Shown: positions 9,183 to 18,932 of the stretch, piece by piece
Layout: the number at the start of each line of letters is the position of its first letter
Position numbering within the stretch: position 1 is the first letter of the stretch
Assembly (NCBI GenBank): GCA_963714055.1
Contig: OY970227.1
Location: 806,001 to 870,000, forward strand
DNA from: JACDBE01 sp963714055
GTDB taxonomy: Bacteria > Actinomycetota > Acidimicrobiia > Spongiisociales > UBA5794
Length of the DNA: 64,000 nucleotides
Direction: 5' to 3'
Translations under genes and position numbers: made by a program
Notes under the pieces: generated by a model
Told to the model about the DNA's origin: nothing
Database searches by the model: none
Seen by the model: the letters and a program-made list of their open reading frames with translations, nothing else

Positions 9183-10858
9183 CGCGACGACTCCCCGACG
9201 ACGACGTCCTCGGGCGGGGCCTCGTAGGGCACCGACGCCAGCGGCGAAGCCCCAGGTCCGGGGAGGTCGGGGACATTGAGCACGCTGAGGTGGATCAGCT
9301 CGTCGAGCCGCTCCTGGCGGAGCTGGCTGCCCCACAGGATGGGCCGCAGACCCTTCCACCGCTCCTGGAGGAAGTCGCGCAGCGCAACGTTGGAGTCCTC
9401 CACCGGCGGCGCCCGCAGCTCGTGGATGAGGCCGGTGACCCGCGCGGCGCACCACCCTCCCTGGCACGGCCCCATCCCCACCCTGACGTCTCGCCGGACG
9501 TCGTCGATGGTCTTCGCCTCGGCATCGACGATGGCGTGGACCACCTGGTCCCTGGAGACGAGCTCGCACTCGCAGATGAGGTCGCCGTATGCCTCCTGTT
9601 CCTCGATCCGGGCGAGTCGCTGGCCCAGCCAGTGGTACCGCGGCGAGCCTGCGCCGTCGGGGAGCGGCTCGAGGTGGGTGCGGCACGGGCGGTCGACGCC
9701 GAGCTTGCGACACACCTCGTCGACGCAGACCTCGGCCATCTGCCGGAAGGTGGTCCACTTCCCACCGGTCATGGTGACGAAGCCCTCCACGCCGTCACGG
9801 GCGGCATGGTCGAGCAGGGCGTAGGCGCGGGTGACGTCGCGGGTCTCGTCGGTGCTGGTCTCCTGGTAGAGCGGCCGCACCCCGGCCCAGGCGCGGAGGA
9901 TCCTCATGCCGGAGATCCCGGGCACGAGCTTCTCCCCTTCCTCGAGCATGAGCCGGATCTCCCACGGCTCGATGGCGAACCGCTCGGGGTCGCTCACCCG
10001 CTCGTCGGTGGTGCCGATCACCGCCACCGTGTGGATGGGGACGATGATGTCGCCGTCGGCGGGCATCTTGCAGCGGTTGAGCACGGTGTTCACCATGCGG
10101 TGGTTCATCGCCACCATCGTGCCTTTCCCTGCCAGCACCTCGAAGTGGATGCCGGCGCCGGCGGCGATCCGGCCCGCCCAGGCCCCTGAGGCGTTCACCA
10201 CCAGGTCGGCGGCGATCTCGACCCCCTCGCCGCTCACCAGGTCGTGGCACCGGGCGCCGACCACCCGGTCACCGGAACGGACCAGCTCGTCGACCCGGTG
10301 GTAGGTGAGCATGTCGGCTCCGTGCTCCCGGGCCGAGGCGACGGTGGACTCGGCGGCCAGGAACGAGTCGGCCGAGGCGTCGGGGACCCGGAAGCAGTGG
10401 AGGATCTGCGGGTTGAGGTACGGCTCCTCGACCAGCGCCTGAGCCACCGGGATCTCCTCGCAGGTGATCCCGGCGGTGCGGCAGCCCTCGACGAACCTCG
10501 GCACGTAGTCGAGGTCGTCCTCGGGGGTCACCACGAAGAACCCGCCGGTGTCCTCGATGCAGTGCGGCATGATCCGGCGCAGCACCTGGTTCTCCTCGAT
10601 GCACTCCACCGCCGCCTTCGGGTCCTTGACGACGTAGCGGCCGCCGGAGTGGAGCAGCCCGTGGTATCGACCGCTGGTGCCGTGGCTCAGGTCACGCTGC
10701 TCGACCAGCAGGGCACCGAACCCTCGCATCGCCAGATCGCGGAGGATCCCGGTGCCGGTGGCCCCGCCCCCGATGACCAGCACCTCGGTGGAGATGCCGC
10801 TGCATGCCGCCGACAGTACTAGACGACATCTTTCACGACGGGTCGGGGCCACCTGCAC
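9179..10858 (-). CDS. glpA: Anaerobic glycerol-3-phosphate dehydrogenase subunit A
   Basis: Catalytic FAD subunit oxidising G3P to dihydroxyacetone phosphate. The nucleotide fold TEVLVIGGGATGTG lies near the N-terminus, then HGTSGRYHGLLHSGGRY, the GlpA/GlpD active-site segment, and GFVTMTGGKWTTFR. The C-terminal BFD-like domain has its cysteines (ICECELVS, MGPCQGGWCAAR) for a 2Fe-2S centre, which separates GlpA from aerobic GlpD. The start is uncertain: GTG 10858 has GAAGG 4 bases upstream, and GTG 10852 is the alternative. The frame is open upstream into the neighbouring frameshifted gene, but a GC hairpin lies between and no fusion is intended. Confidence 0.92.
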   Translation of the reverse strand: MQVAPTRRERCRLVLSAACSGISTEVLVIGGGATGTGILRDLAMRGFGALLVEQRDLSHGTSGRYHGLLHSGGRYVVKDPKAAVECIEENQVLRRIMPHCIEDTGGFFVVTPEDDLDYVPRFVEGCRTAGITCEEIPVAQALVEEPYLNPQILHCFRVPDASADSFLAAESTVASAREHGADMLTYHRVDELVRSGDRVVGARCHDLVSGEGVEIAADLVVNASGAWAGRIAAGAGIHFEVLAGKGTMVAMNHRMVNTVLNRCKMPADGDIIVPIHTVAVIGTTDERVSDPERFAIEPWEIRLMLEEGEKLVPGISGMRILRAWAGVRPLYQETSTDETRDVTRAYALLDHAARDGVEGFVTMTGGKWTTFRQMAEVCVDEVCRKLGVDRPCRTHLEPLPDGAGSPRYHWLGQRLARIEEQEAYGDLICECELVSRDQVVHAIVDAEAKTIDDVRRDVRVGMGPCQGGWCAARVTGLIHELRAPPVEDSNVALRDFLQERWKGLRPILWGSQLRQERLDELIHLSVLNVPDLPGPGASPLASVPYEAPPEDVVVGESSR

Positions 10859-10916
10859 GTCGCCTTCAGACCCCCTTCCCGTCTGCCGTGGCGGCCTTCG
10901 GCCCGTTCTGCAGCCA

Positions 10917-10939
10917 CCCTTCCCCCTCAGGGGGAAGGG
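10917..10939. terminator. 10-bp hairpin between sorbosone dehydrogenase-like gene and glpA
   Basis: Perfect arms CCCTTCCCCC / GGGGGAAGGG with loop TCA, 6 bases past the upstream gene's stop (TAG at 10945-10947) and about 60 bases before glpA. It probably ends or reduces transcription into glpABC. Confidence 0.55.
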
Positions 10940-10944
10940 AAGAG

Positions 10945-12235
10945 CTAACGACGCGGCACGATCTTGAAGACCGCCCCGTCGAAGTTGGTGAGGTACATCT
11001 CGCCGGCGGCGTCGGTGCCGAAGCGCGTTGACCTGGCCCGCCTCCGGCAGGTCGGCGCTCCAGTCGGTCTGGTCGAGCACATCGCCGTCGACGTATCGGA
11101 AGCTGTGCACCCACATGCCGCACCAGTCGCCGTAGAAGAAGTGCCCGTCGAGCTCGGGTATCGCCTGCCCGCGGTAGACCACCCCGCCAGACACCGAGCA
11201 CCCGGTCTCGTGGTCGTACTCGAAAACCGGCATCGTGTAGTCGGCGAGGTCGCAATCGAGCTTCAGGTAGCACGTGTGCCCTTCGGAGTCGGCCCAGCCG
11301 AAGTTGGTCCCGCCCCCGTCGAGCGGCACCACGTTGATCTCCTCCCAGTCGCCCTGGCCGACGTCGGCGATGTAGATGAGGTTGTCGACCGGGTCGATGG
11401 TGAACCGCCACGGGTTGCGCAGCCCGTACACCCACACCTCGGGAGCGCCGCCGTCGGGGAAGGGGTTGTCCGCCGGGATGGCGTAGGGGTCGCCCGAGTC
11501 GACGTCGATGCGAACGACAGTCCCGTACGGGGTATCCGGGTTCTGGCCCTGGTTGGCGGCGTCGGCCCCGTCCCCCAGGGACACGTACAACAACCCGTCG
11601 GGCCCGAACTGGACCATGCCGGCGTAGTGGCGGATGTCGGTGGAGCCGGGGGGCTGGGGGAACTCGAACAGGATCCGCTCGGAGTCGGGGTCCGCCCGCT
11701 GCGGACTCGAGCCGACGGTGAACTCGGAGAGCCGCCGGTTTCCCTCCTTGGTGACGAAGTAGACGAACAGGCGGCCGTTCTCGGCGTAGTCGGGATGGAA
11801 GTCGAGCCCGAGCAGCCCCTGCTCGATCCCGTTCGACCCGACCCGGTCCTGCAGGTCGAGGAACGGCTCGTCACGCAACCCGCGACGCGGGTCGATGATG
11901 CGGATGACCCCGACCCTTTCGACGGCGAACAGCCGCCGGTCACCGGCCGGTGACGTCACCACCGTCGGTTGGTGCAGCCCGGTGGCCACCGTTTCCAGGG
12001 CGAGCCCCTGCAACGGCGCACTCGGCGGCGCCGCCGTGGTCGAGCCGGCGGGCGCTTCGGTGGGGTTGGCCCCGGTGGTGCCAGACGCCCCGTCGCCCGA
12101 CCCGGATCCGGTCTCCGCCGTGGTCGACCCGGTGGGTGCCTCGGTGCCGGTCGAACCGGTCCCGTCGACCCCGAACGTATCGGCACCGGCGCACGCCGCT
12201 CCGACGAGGGCGAAGGCGGCGAGCGCCACCAGCAT
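10945..12235 (-). pseudogene. Secreted glucose/sorbosone dehydrogenase-like lipoprotein, one frameshift
   Basis: Six-bladed PQQ-dependent sugar dehydrogenase family (GSDH): LFAVERVGVIRIID, GLLGLDFHPDYAENG, ERILFEFPQPPGST, YGLRNPWRFTIDP and ADVGQGDWEEIN are family hallmarks. ATG 12235 starts a hydrophobic segment ending VGAAC, a possible lipobox. A Thr/Ser/Gly-rich linker follows, so it is probably anchored outside the membrane. Near 11021-11028 the frame breaks: one extra C (sense) shifts the last 24 codons, and removing it restores ...GQVNAFGTDAAGEMYLTNF up to a TAG at 10945. The span is 3n+1 bases, consistent with one insertion. The rest is intact, so this may be a sequencing error rather than a dead gene. 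Substrate unknown. Confidence 0.75.
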
Positions 12236-12311
12236 CGGAGGGATCAGCCGGGTCGGTGGGAAGCGGCGGCGGCGGGGAGGATGGCTCTGGGATGGCGGGC
12301 CCGGGCCGGGG

Positions 12312-13583
<1,272 letters not shown>

Positions 13584-13597
13584 CGGGCGCTACCTCC

Positions 13598-14236
13598 TCA
13601 ACCGGCTTTGACGGCTTCGAGGGCCCGGGACTGGATGACCCGGTCGACGATCCCGTAGTCGAGGGCCTCGTCGGCGCCCATCCAGAAATCGCGGTCGGTG
13701 TCGTTCTGCACCCGATCCAACGGTTGGTTGGTGTGGTCGGCGAGGATCTGGTTGATGTCCTCGCGGGTCTTGAGGATCTCTCTGGCATGGATCTCGATGT
13801 CGGTGGCCTGTCCGCCCAGACCCGAGATGTGCGGCTGGTGCAGCATGATCCTGGCGTGGGGCAGGGTGAATCGCTTGCCGTGGGCCCCTCCGGCGAGGAG
13901 GACGGCGGCGGCCGAAGCGGCCAGCCCCATGCAGTAGGTGGAGATGTCCGGCTTGATGAACTGCATCGTGTCGTAGATGGCCATCAACGCCGTGGTGGAC
14001 CCGCCCGGTGAGTTGATGTAGAGGGCGATGTCCTTGTCGGGGTCCTCGCCCTCGAGGTGGATCAGCTGGGCCATGATCAGGTTGCCGACGGTGTCGTCGA
14101 TCGGCGTGCCCAGGAACACGATCCGGTCCTTGAGGAGCCGGCTGTAGATGTCGAAGGCGCGCTCCCCGCGTGGCGTCTGCTCGACGACGGTGGGGACGAG
14201 GTAGTTCATCGGTGTCATCTCGCTGCGGCTCATCAT
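13598..14236 (-). CDS. clpP: ATP-dependent Clp protease proteolytic subunit ClpP
   Basis: Serine protease ring subunit. The triad is visible: Ser in MGLAASAAAVLLAGG, His in ARIMLHQPH, and Asp in NDTDRDFWM. The oxyanion-region INSPGGS is present. 212 aa. The ATG overlaps the tig stop (ATGA), and a second in-frame ATG directly follows. Only one clpP is seen here; actinobacteria usually carry two, so a partner may lie elsewhere. Confidence 0.97.
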   Translation of the reverse strand: MMSRSEMTPMNYLVPTVVEQTPRGERAFDIYSRLLKDRIVFLGTPIDDTVGNLIMAQLIHLEGEDPDKDIALYINSPGGSTTALMAIYDTMQFIKPDISTYCMGLAASAAAVLLAGGAHGKRFTLPHARIMLHQPHISGLGGQATDIEIHAREILKTREDINQILADHTNQPLDRVQNDTDRDFWMGADEALDYGIVDRVIQSRALEAVKAG

Positions 14237-15738
14237 GCTTCCTCGTCCGGTGTCATGTCGTCAGATCCGTTGCCAAGCAACTCGTTCCCAGGCGATCCGT
14301 CCTCGGGAGACCGGTCCCCCGATGATTCGACGCTTTCGTCCCTGGCGGTCTCCCGGCTGTCGTCACCCGGGCCGCTGTCGTCGTCCAGGCCAACCTCGTC
14401 CGGGTCGGCGTCTTCGCCGGTCGGCGCTCGAAGGTCGATCTGCTCACCTTCCGCATCGACCGCGGTCGATGCCTCCATCATTCGATCGAGCGCCCTCCGT
14501 CGCAGGATATCACCAGCCAGCACTCGATCTTGACCACTCTCCGCCATGAAGCGGGTGAACTCCTCCGGATCACGCCGCGCCGATGCCGCCATCTCGCCGA
14601 TGGCGGCGGCCAGCTCGTCGTCGTCGACCTCGATCCCCTCGGCGGCCGCCACCGCTTCGAGGAGCACCCGAACCCGGAGTGAGCGCTCGGCGTCGGCGCG
14701 GATCTGGTCGGCGAACTGCTGCTGGTCCTGGCCGGTCACCGAGAGGTAGGTGGGGAGGTCGAGCCCACGGGACTGGAGCGAGTGGGCCAGGTTGTGGAGG
14801 GTGTTCTCCGCTTCGGCGCCGATCAGCGCAGGCGGGATCTCGAGCTCGACCTCGGCCAGCATCTGGTCGAGCAGTTCGTCCCGGAACCGCTCCCGGGCGA
14901 GCCTCAGTCCCGCCTGCTCGAGGCTCGACCGCAACTGCTCGCGCAGCTCGTCGACGCCGTCGAACTCGGAGACGTCGGACACCCACTCGTCGGTGAGGTC
15001 GGGGAGCCTGCGGGCCTTGACGCCCTTGACCAGGGCGCGCAACGTGACCTCGGAGCCGGCGCGCTCGCCGAACGCCTCGGGCAGCACGACCGGTCCCTGG
15101 GTGATGTCCCCGGCCGATGCCCCACCGAGCAGGTCATCGAGTCCGGGGATGTAGGAGCGCGACCCGACCTCGTAGAGGAGGTCGGTGGCGGCGACATCTT
15201 CGATGGCGGCGCCCAACGAGGAGGTGGCCGACAGGTCGACCAGCACGAAGTCGCCTTCGCCGGCAGGGCGGGAGACGTCGTCGAGCTCGGCGTACTGCGC
15301 CCGGACCCGATCGATCTGGGCGTCGACCTCGGCGGCCTCGACGTCCGGGATGTCGACCTGGACGGTCCGGGTGGTGGACGGCGCCTCTGCCAGCGTCGGC
15401 CACAGGGTGATCATCACGTCGACCTCCAAGCCGCCGTCGTCACGGTCGCGGACGTCCCGTACCGATGGGGTGACCGCCGGCTCGAGATCGACCTCGCCGA
15501 TCGCCGTCCCGACCAGGTCGGGCAGCGCCTCGTCGACCGCCTCGGCGCGGAGGGAGTCGGCGCCGACCATCCGCTCCACGATCGATCGGGGCGCCTTGCC
15601 CGGCCGGAAGCCCTTGATCTTGAGCCGCTGCGACAGCTTGCGGGCGGCGGCGTCCTTGGCGTCCTCCAACTCTGCGTCCTCGATGTGCAGGGTCAGCAGC
15701 CGCTCGAACGGGCCGGCCTCGGTCACCTCGCTGTGCAC
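14233..15738 (-). CDS. tig: Trigger factor, with long acidic tail
   Basis: Ribosome-bound chaperone and prolyl isomerase. The N-terminal ribosome-binding domain has the FRPGKAP loop (KGFRPGKAPRSIVER). A PPIase domain (GDFVLVDLSAT, LPEAFGERAGSEV) and the helical C-domain follow. The GTG at 15738 is chosen for GAGGAG 8 bases upstream, giving 501 aa. The last 70 or so residues are highly acidic and Gly/Ser-rich (DADPDEVGLDDDSGPGDD and similar), beyond the normal end. First gene of tig-clpP-clpX, just downstream of the tRNA-His gene. Confidence 0.95.
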   Translation of the reverse strand: MHSEVTEAGPFERLLTLHIEDAELEDAKDAAARKLSQRLKIKGFRPGKAPRSIVERMVGADSLRAEAVDEALPDLVGTAIGEVDLEPAVTPSVRDVRDRDDGGLEVDVMITLWPTLAEAPSTTRTVQVDIPDVEAAEVDAQIDRVRAQYAELDDVSRPAGEGDFVLVDLSATSSLGAAIEDVAATDLLYEVGSRSYIPGLDDLLGGASAGDITQGPVVLPEAFGERAGSEVTLRALVKGVKARRLPDLTDEWVSDVSEFDGVDELREQLRSSLEQAGLRLARERFRDELLDQMLAEVELEIPPALIGAEAENTLHNLAHSLQSRGLDLPTYLSVTGQDQQQFADQIRADAERSLRVRVLLEAVAAAEGIEVDDDELAAAIGEMAASARRDPEEFTRFMAESGQDRVLAGDILRRRALDRMMEASTAVDAEGEQIDLRAPTGEDADPDEVGLDDDSGPGDDSRETARDESVESSGDRSPEDGSPGNELLGNGSDDMTPDEEA

Positions 15739-15887
15739 GTTGCGAACTCCTCGGCGGGTGGGCGGGATCCCGGCGACGGCGACGACGCTGGGGACCCCGG
15801 GAGGGTAGCGGACCCGGTGGGGGCACCGAGATCCCGGCGCGGGCGTCGAAGCCTCCCGCCTCAACATGGGGGATCGGCGCTGATGGG

Positions 15888-15963
15888 GGTGACCGACGGG
15901 ATTCGAACCCGCGACCTCCTGGACCACAACCAGGCGCTCTAACCGAGCTGAGCTACGGCCACC
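15888..15963 (-). tRNA. tRNA-His (GTG)
   Basis: Cloverleaf with a 7-bp acceptor stem (GTGGCCG/CGGTCAC), anticodon loop TTGTGGT and T-loop GGTTCGAATCC. The extra 5' G (position -1, base 15963) faces discriminator C73, the identity pair for histidyl-tRNA. CCA is not encoded. Confidence 0.95.
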
Positions 15964-16001
15964 ATGGGTGAAGGTGTCGTGCCCTTCCGGGATCGACACC
16001 G

Positions 16002-16074
16002 CGCCCCCGGAAGGATTCGAACCCTCGACCAAGAGCTTAGAAGGCTCCTGCTCTGTCCACTGAGCTACGGGGGC
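16002..16074 (-). tRNA. tRNA-Arg (TCT)
   Basis: Acceptor stem GCCCCCG/CGGGGGC, discriminator G, anticodon TCT in loop CTTCTAA, and T-loop GGTTCGAATCC. It lies 38 bases upstream of tRNA-His, so the three minus-strand tRNAs probably share a transcript. CCA is not encoded. Confidence 0.95.
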
Positions 16075-16111
16075 GGGACGGCGACCTCGACCCGGCCAGG
16101 GTCGCTCGCGG

Positions 16112-16182
16112 AGCGGATGACGGGGATCGAACCCGCACCACCAGCTTGGAAGGCTGGGGCTCTACCATTGAGCTACATCCGC
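16112..16182 (-). tRNA. tRNA-Gly (TCC)
   Basis: 71-base cloverleaf: acceptor GCGGATG/CATCCGC with discriminator T, anticodon TCC in loop CTTCCAA, and the short D-loop typical of tRNA-Gly. First of the minus-strand tRNA trio. Confidence 0.95.
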
Positions 16183-16227
16183 CGGTACCGGTCAGGATAC
16201 CGTGGCGCCTGGCGCCGGCCGGGGAAA

Positions 16228-16301
16228 CGGGCTGTAGCGCAGCTTGGTAGCGCACCTGCTTTGGGAGCAGGGGGTCGCCGGTTCGAATCCGGCCAGCCCG
16301 A
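16228..16301 (+). tRNA. tRNA-Pro (TGG)
   Basis: Acceptor CGGGCTG/CAGCCCG with discriminator A, anticodon TGG in loop TTTGGGA, and T-loop GGTTCGAATCC. Divergent from the other three tRNAs. CCA is not encoded. Two identical hairpin repeats follow it. Confidence 0.95.
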
Positions 16302-16318
16302 CTGGACTGGACATTCCC

Positions 16319-16371
16319 GGCGAGCTGCGCTCGCCTCCTCCCACAGATGGGGCCCCAACCCCATCGTGGGC
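16319..16371 (+). repeat. Family A hairpin repeat, copy 1
   Basis: A small hairpin GGCGAGC-TGC-GCTCGCC leads into a 37-base unit (16335-16371) with the palindromic core GATGGGG..CCCCATC. The 37 bases recur exactly at 16399-16435. Lies between tRNA-Pro and an ABC ATPase gene. Confidence 0.75.
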
Positions 16372-16383
16372 TGGAAACACCCG

Positions 16384-16435
16384 CCGTGCTTCGCACGGCT
16401 CCTCCCACAGATGGGGCCCCAACCCCATCGTGGGC
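16384..16435 (+). repeat. Family A hairpin repeat, copy 2
   Basis: Hairpin CCGTGC-TTC-GCACGG followed by the same 37-base unit as the copy 64 bases upstream. The lead hairpin differs in sequence but keeps its fold, which suggests that structure matters. Confidence 0.75.
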
Positions 16436-16472
16436 CGTGCGGTTACCCGGACCGGCCTCGCCGCGGTGCGGA

Positions 16473-17540
16473 TCAGCCGATTCGCTCCCCGGTCTCGGGG
16501 TCGAAGAGGATGTGGTGGCGGATCGTGGCGGTGACCTGATCGCGGCGACGGGTTGCTCCGGGGCGGAGCCTGGCGCGTAGCTGGGCGCCACCGAAGTCCA
16601 GCATGACCATGTCGTGGTGGCCCAGCGGCTCGACCACGGTGACCGCGGCCGGGAGGCGTTCTCCCCCGGCGGCGTCCGGTCCCACGAGGATGTCCTCGGG
16701 TCGTACACCGACGACCACCGTGTCGCCGGTGCGGCCCCCCAGGGCCTCGGCCCACGCCCGCAGGCGCAACGAACCTGCGACCAGGACGAAGCCGGGGGAA
16801 TCGACCACCACCCGGGCGGTCACCAGGCCGATGTCGCCGGTGACCTCGGCGATCTCGACGGTGGCGGGAGCGGCGTAGACGTCGCCCGGGGTGCCGACCT
16901 GGATCACCCGACCGGCTGCCATCACCGCCACCCGGTCGCCCATCGCCATCGCCTCGACCGGGTCGTTGGTGACGTAGACGGCGGTGACCCCGTACCCGTG
17001 CTGGACGGTCCGCAGCTCGGTGCGCATGGCGACGCGGGCCTTGGCATCGACCATCGCCAGCGGCTCGTCGAACAGGATCGCGCTGGGGGCCCGGACCATC
17101 GCCTTGGCGATCTGGACGATCTGGTGCTGGCCGGCGGAGAGCTGCGACGGCTTGGCGTCGAACAGCGCCTCGATCCCCAACGCCCTCCCTTCGGCGGTGA
17201 CCCGCACCTCGACCTCCTCGGGTGGTCGGTGGCGGATCCGCAGCGGGAAGGCGACATTCTCCCGGGCGGTGAGGAACGGGTATAGGACCGAATTCTGGAA
17301 CACCATTGCCACCGCCCGCTCCTGGGGCTCCAGCCGGGTCACCACCTCGTCTCCGAGCATCACCTCACCGGAGTCTGGCCGGTCGAGCCCGGCGATGGCG
17401 CGCAGCAGAGAGGTCTTACCCGATCCCGAGGGACCGATCACCGCCAGCAATTCGCCGTCGTCGATGTGCAGGTCGACGGCGTCGAGTACCGGGCGACCGC
17501 CCTTGACGACGGTCAGCCCGGTGACGGTGATCGACGCCAC
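16473..17540 (-). CDS. ABC transporter ATP-binding protein (MalK/UgpC type, degenerate motifs)
   Basis: Nucleotide-binding subunit of a CUT1-like sugar importer by architecture: an ATPase domain, then a C-terminal TOBE-like regulatory region (GVRPEDILVG). Walker A GPSGSGKT and Walker B AILFDEP are good. The signature reads LSAGQHQIV instead of LSGGQ-type, the D-loop is MVDAK, and the H-loop is VTNDPVEAM, with Asn where the catalytic His normally stands. GTG 17540 follows GGAGGGG and lies 1 base from the rdgB stop. No permease or binding protein for it is nearby. Activity may be reduced, or it may pair with another ATPase. Confidence 0.8.
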   Translation of the reverse strand: MASITVTGLTVVKGGRPVLDAVDLHIDDGELLAVIGPSGSGKTSLLRAIAGLDRPDSGEVMLGDEVVTRLEPQERAVAMVFQNSVLYPFLTARENVAFPLRIRHRPPEEVEVRVTAEGRALGIEALFDAKPSQLSAGQHQIVQIAKAMVRAPSAILFDEPLAMVDAKARVAMRTELRTVQHGYGVTAVYVTNDPVEAMAMGDRVAVMAAGRVIQVGTPGDVYAAPATVEIAEVTGDIGLVTARVVVDSPGFVLVAGSLRLRAWAEALGGRTGDTVVVGVRPEDILVGPDAAGGERLPAAVTVVEPLGHHDMVMLDFGGAQLRARLRPGATRRRDQVTATIRHHILFDPETGERIG

Positions 17541-17541
17541 G

Positions 17542-18144
17542 TCACCCCTCCAGTGCTTCCCGCAACGCCCTGACCGCCCGCCCCCGGTGCGACATCAGGT
17601 TCTTCTCGGCCGGGCCCATCTCGGCCAGGGTCCGCTCGCCGGCGAGGAACACCGGGTCGTAGCCGAAGCCTCCGTCACCCCTCTTCTCGTCGGTGATCCA
17701 GCCCTCGACCACGCCTTCGGCGGTGACCTCGTCCCCGGCGGGAGTGACCAGTGCGACCACGGTGCGGAAGCGGGCGGCCCGGTCGGTGACGCCGCGCATC
17801 ACCTCGAGCAGCTTGGCGACGTTGGCGGCGTAGCCGGCGTCGGGGCCGGCGAACCGGGCGGTGGTGACCCCGGGGGCGCCGTCGAGGGCGGCGACCTCGA
17901 GCCCGGTGTCGTCGGCGAGGGCGGCGACCCCGGTGAGCCGGGCGACCTGGCGCGCCTTGAGCAGGGCGTTCCCCTCCAACGTCGGCTCCGTCTCGGGAAT
18001 GTCGGGCCAGTCGAGACCGGTGACCACCGGTATCGGAGGCGAGAGCTCGGCGAGGATCGATTCGATCTCGGCCACCTTGTCCGGGTTGCGGGAGGCCACC
18101 ACCACCCGGTCGACCTTCACCCGCCGCGCCGGGGCCGAGCTCAC
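17542..18144 (-). CDS. rdgB: Non-canonical purine NTP pyrophosphatase (RdgB/HAM1)
   Basis: Removes dITP, XTP and ITP from the nucleotide pool. VVASRNPDKVAEI at the start corresponds to the SxNxxK substrate motif. TLEGNALLKAR, ADDTGLEVAALDGAPGV and GFGYDPVF are family signatures, and SHRGRA lies at the C-terminal end. 200 aa. GTG overlaps the rph stop by 4 bases, matching the usual rph-rdgB pairing. Confidence 0.95.
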   Translation of the reverse strand: MSSAPARRVKVDRVVVASRNPDKVAEIESILAELSPPIPVVTGLDWPDIPETEPTLEGNALLKARQVARLTGVAALADDTGLEVAALDGAPGVTTARFAGPDAGYAANVAKLLEVMRGVTDRAARFRTVVALVTPAGDEVTAEGVVEGWITDEKRGDGGFGYDPVFLAGERTLAEMGPAEKNLMSHRGRAVRALREALEG

Positions 18145-18860
18145 GGCGCCGATGCCCCGGAGCGAGCCTGACGCTGCAGGTCGACCAGCTCGGCGATGCC
18201 GGCGCCGGCGACGTCGAGCATCCGGTCGAGTTGGGCGCGGGTGAACGGCTCGCCTTCGGCGGTGCCCTGCACCTCGATCAGCGCGCCGTCACCCGTCATC
18301 ACCACGTTGCAGTCCACCTCGGCGGTCACGTCCTCGGCGTAGGCGAGGTCGAGCAAGACCTCGTCGCCGACGATCCCCACCGAGACGGCGGCGACGTGGC
18401 GGACCACCGGGCTCCCGGCCAGCCGTCCGGAGGCGACCAGCGCGTCGCCGGCGTCGGCCAGCGCCACCCACGCCCCGGTGATCGACGCGGTTCGCGTCCC
18501 CCCGTCGGCCTGGAGCACGTCGCAGTCGACATGGAGGCTCACCCCTGCCATGGCCCCGAGATCGACGGCAGCCCGCAGCGAGCGGCCGATGAGCCGCTGG
18601 ATCTCCTTGACCCGCCCGCCCGAGATCGAGCCGCGGGGAACCCTCTGCCGGCCCGACCCCGGCAGCATCGAGTACTCGGCGGTGAGCCAACCCTGTTCGG
18701 AGCCCCGCAGCCAGGACGGGACCGAGTCGTCGACCGAGACCGTGCACAACACCCTGGTGCCGCCCATCTCCACGAGCACCGAGCCTGGGGTCATCTCGGT
18801 ATAGCCGCGCTGGATGGCCACCGGCCGGAGCTCGGCCGGTCCCCTACCTTCCCGGGTCAT
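18141..18860 (-). CDS. rph: Ribonuclease PH
   Basis: Phosphorolytic 3' exoribonuclease that trims tRNA precursors. MTREGRGPAELRPV, GSVLVEMGGTRVLC, AEYSMLPGSGRQR, IQRLIGRSLRA and DCDVLQADGGTRTASI are conserved along the whole family. 239 aa. Upstream is an MBL phosphodiesterase-like gene and downstream rdgB, the same order as in mycobacteria. Confidence 0.96.
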   Translation of the reverse strand: MTREGRGPAELRPVAIQRGYTEMTPGSVLVEMGGTRVLCTVSVDDSVPSWLRGSEQGWLTAEYSMLPGSGRQRVPRGSISGGRVKEIQRLIGRSLRAAVDLGAMAGVSLHVDCDVLQADGGTRTASITGAWVALADAGDALVASGRLAGSPVVRHVAAVSVGIVGDEVLLDLAYAEDVTAEVDCNVVMTGDGALIEVQGTAEGEPFTRAQLDRMLDVAGAGIAELVDLQRQARSGASAP

Positions 18861-18932
18861 GGCGGCTGCCCTCGCCGGCTCGTGTTCGGGTCACCGAACC
18901 TCTCACTCGGCGGGCGCCGAGGCCGCCGGGCA

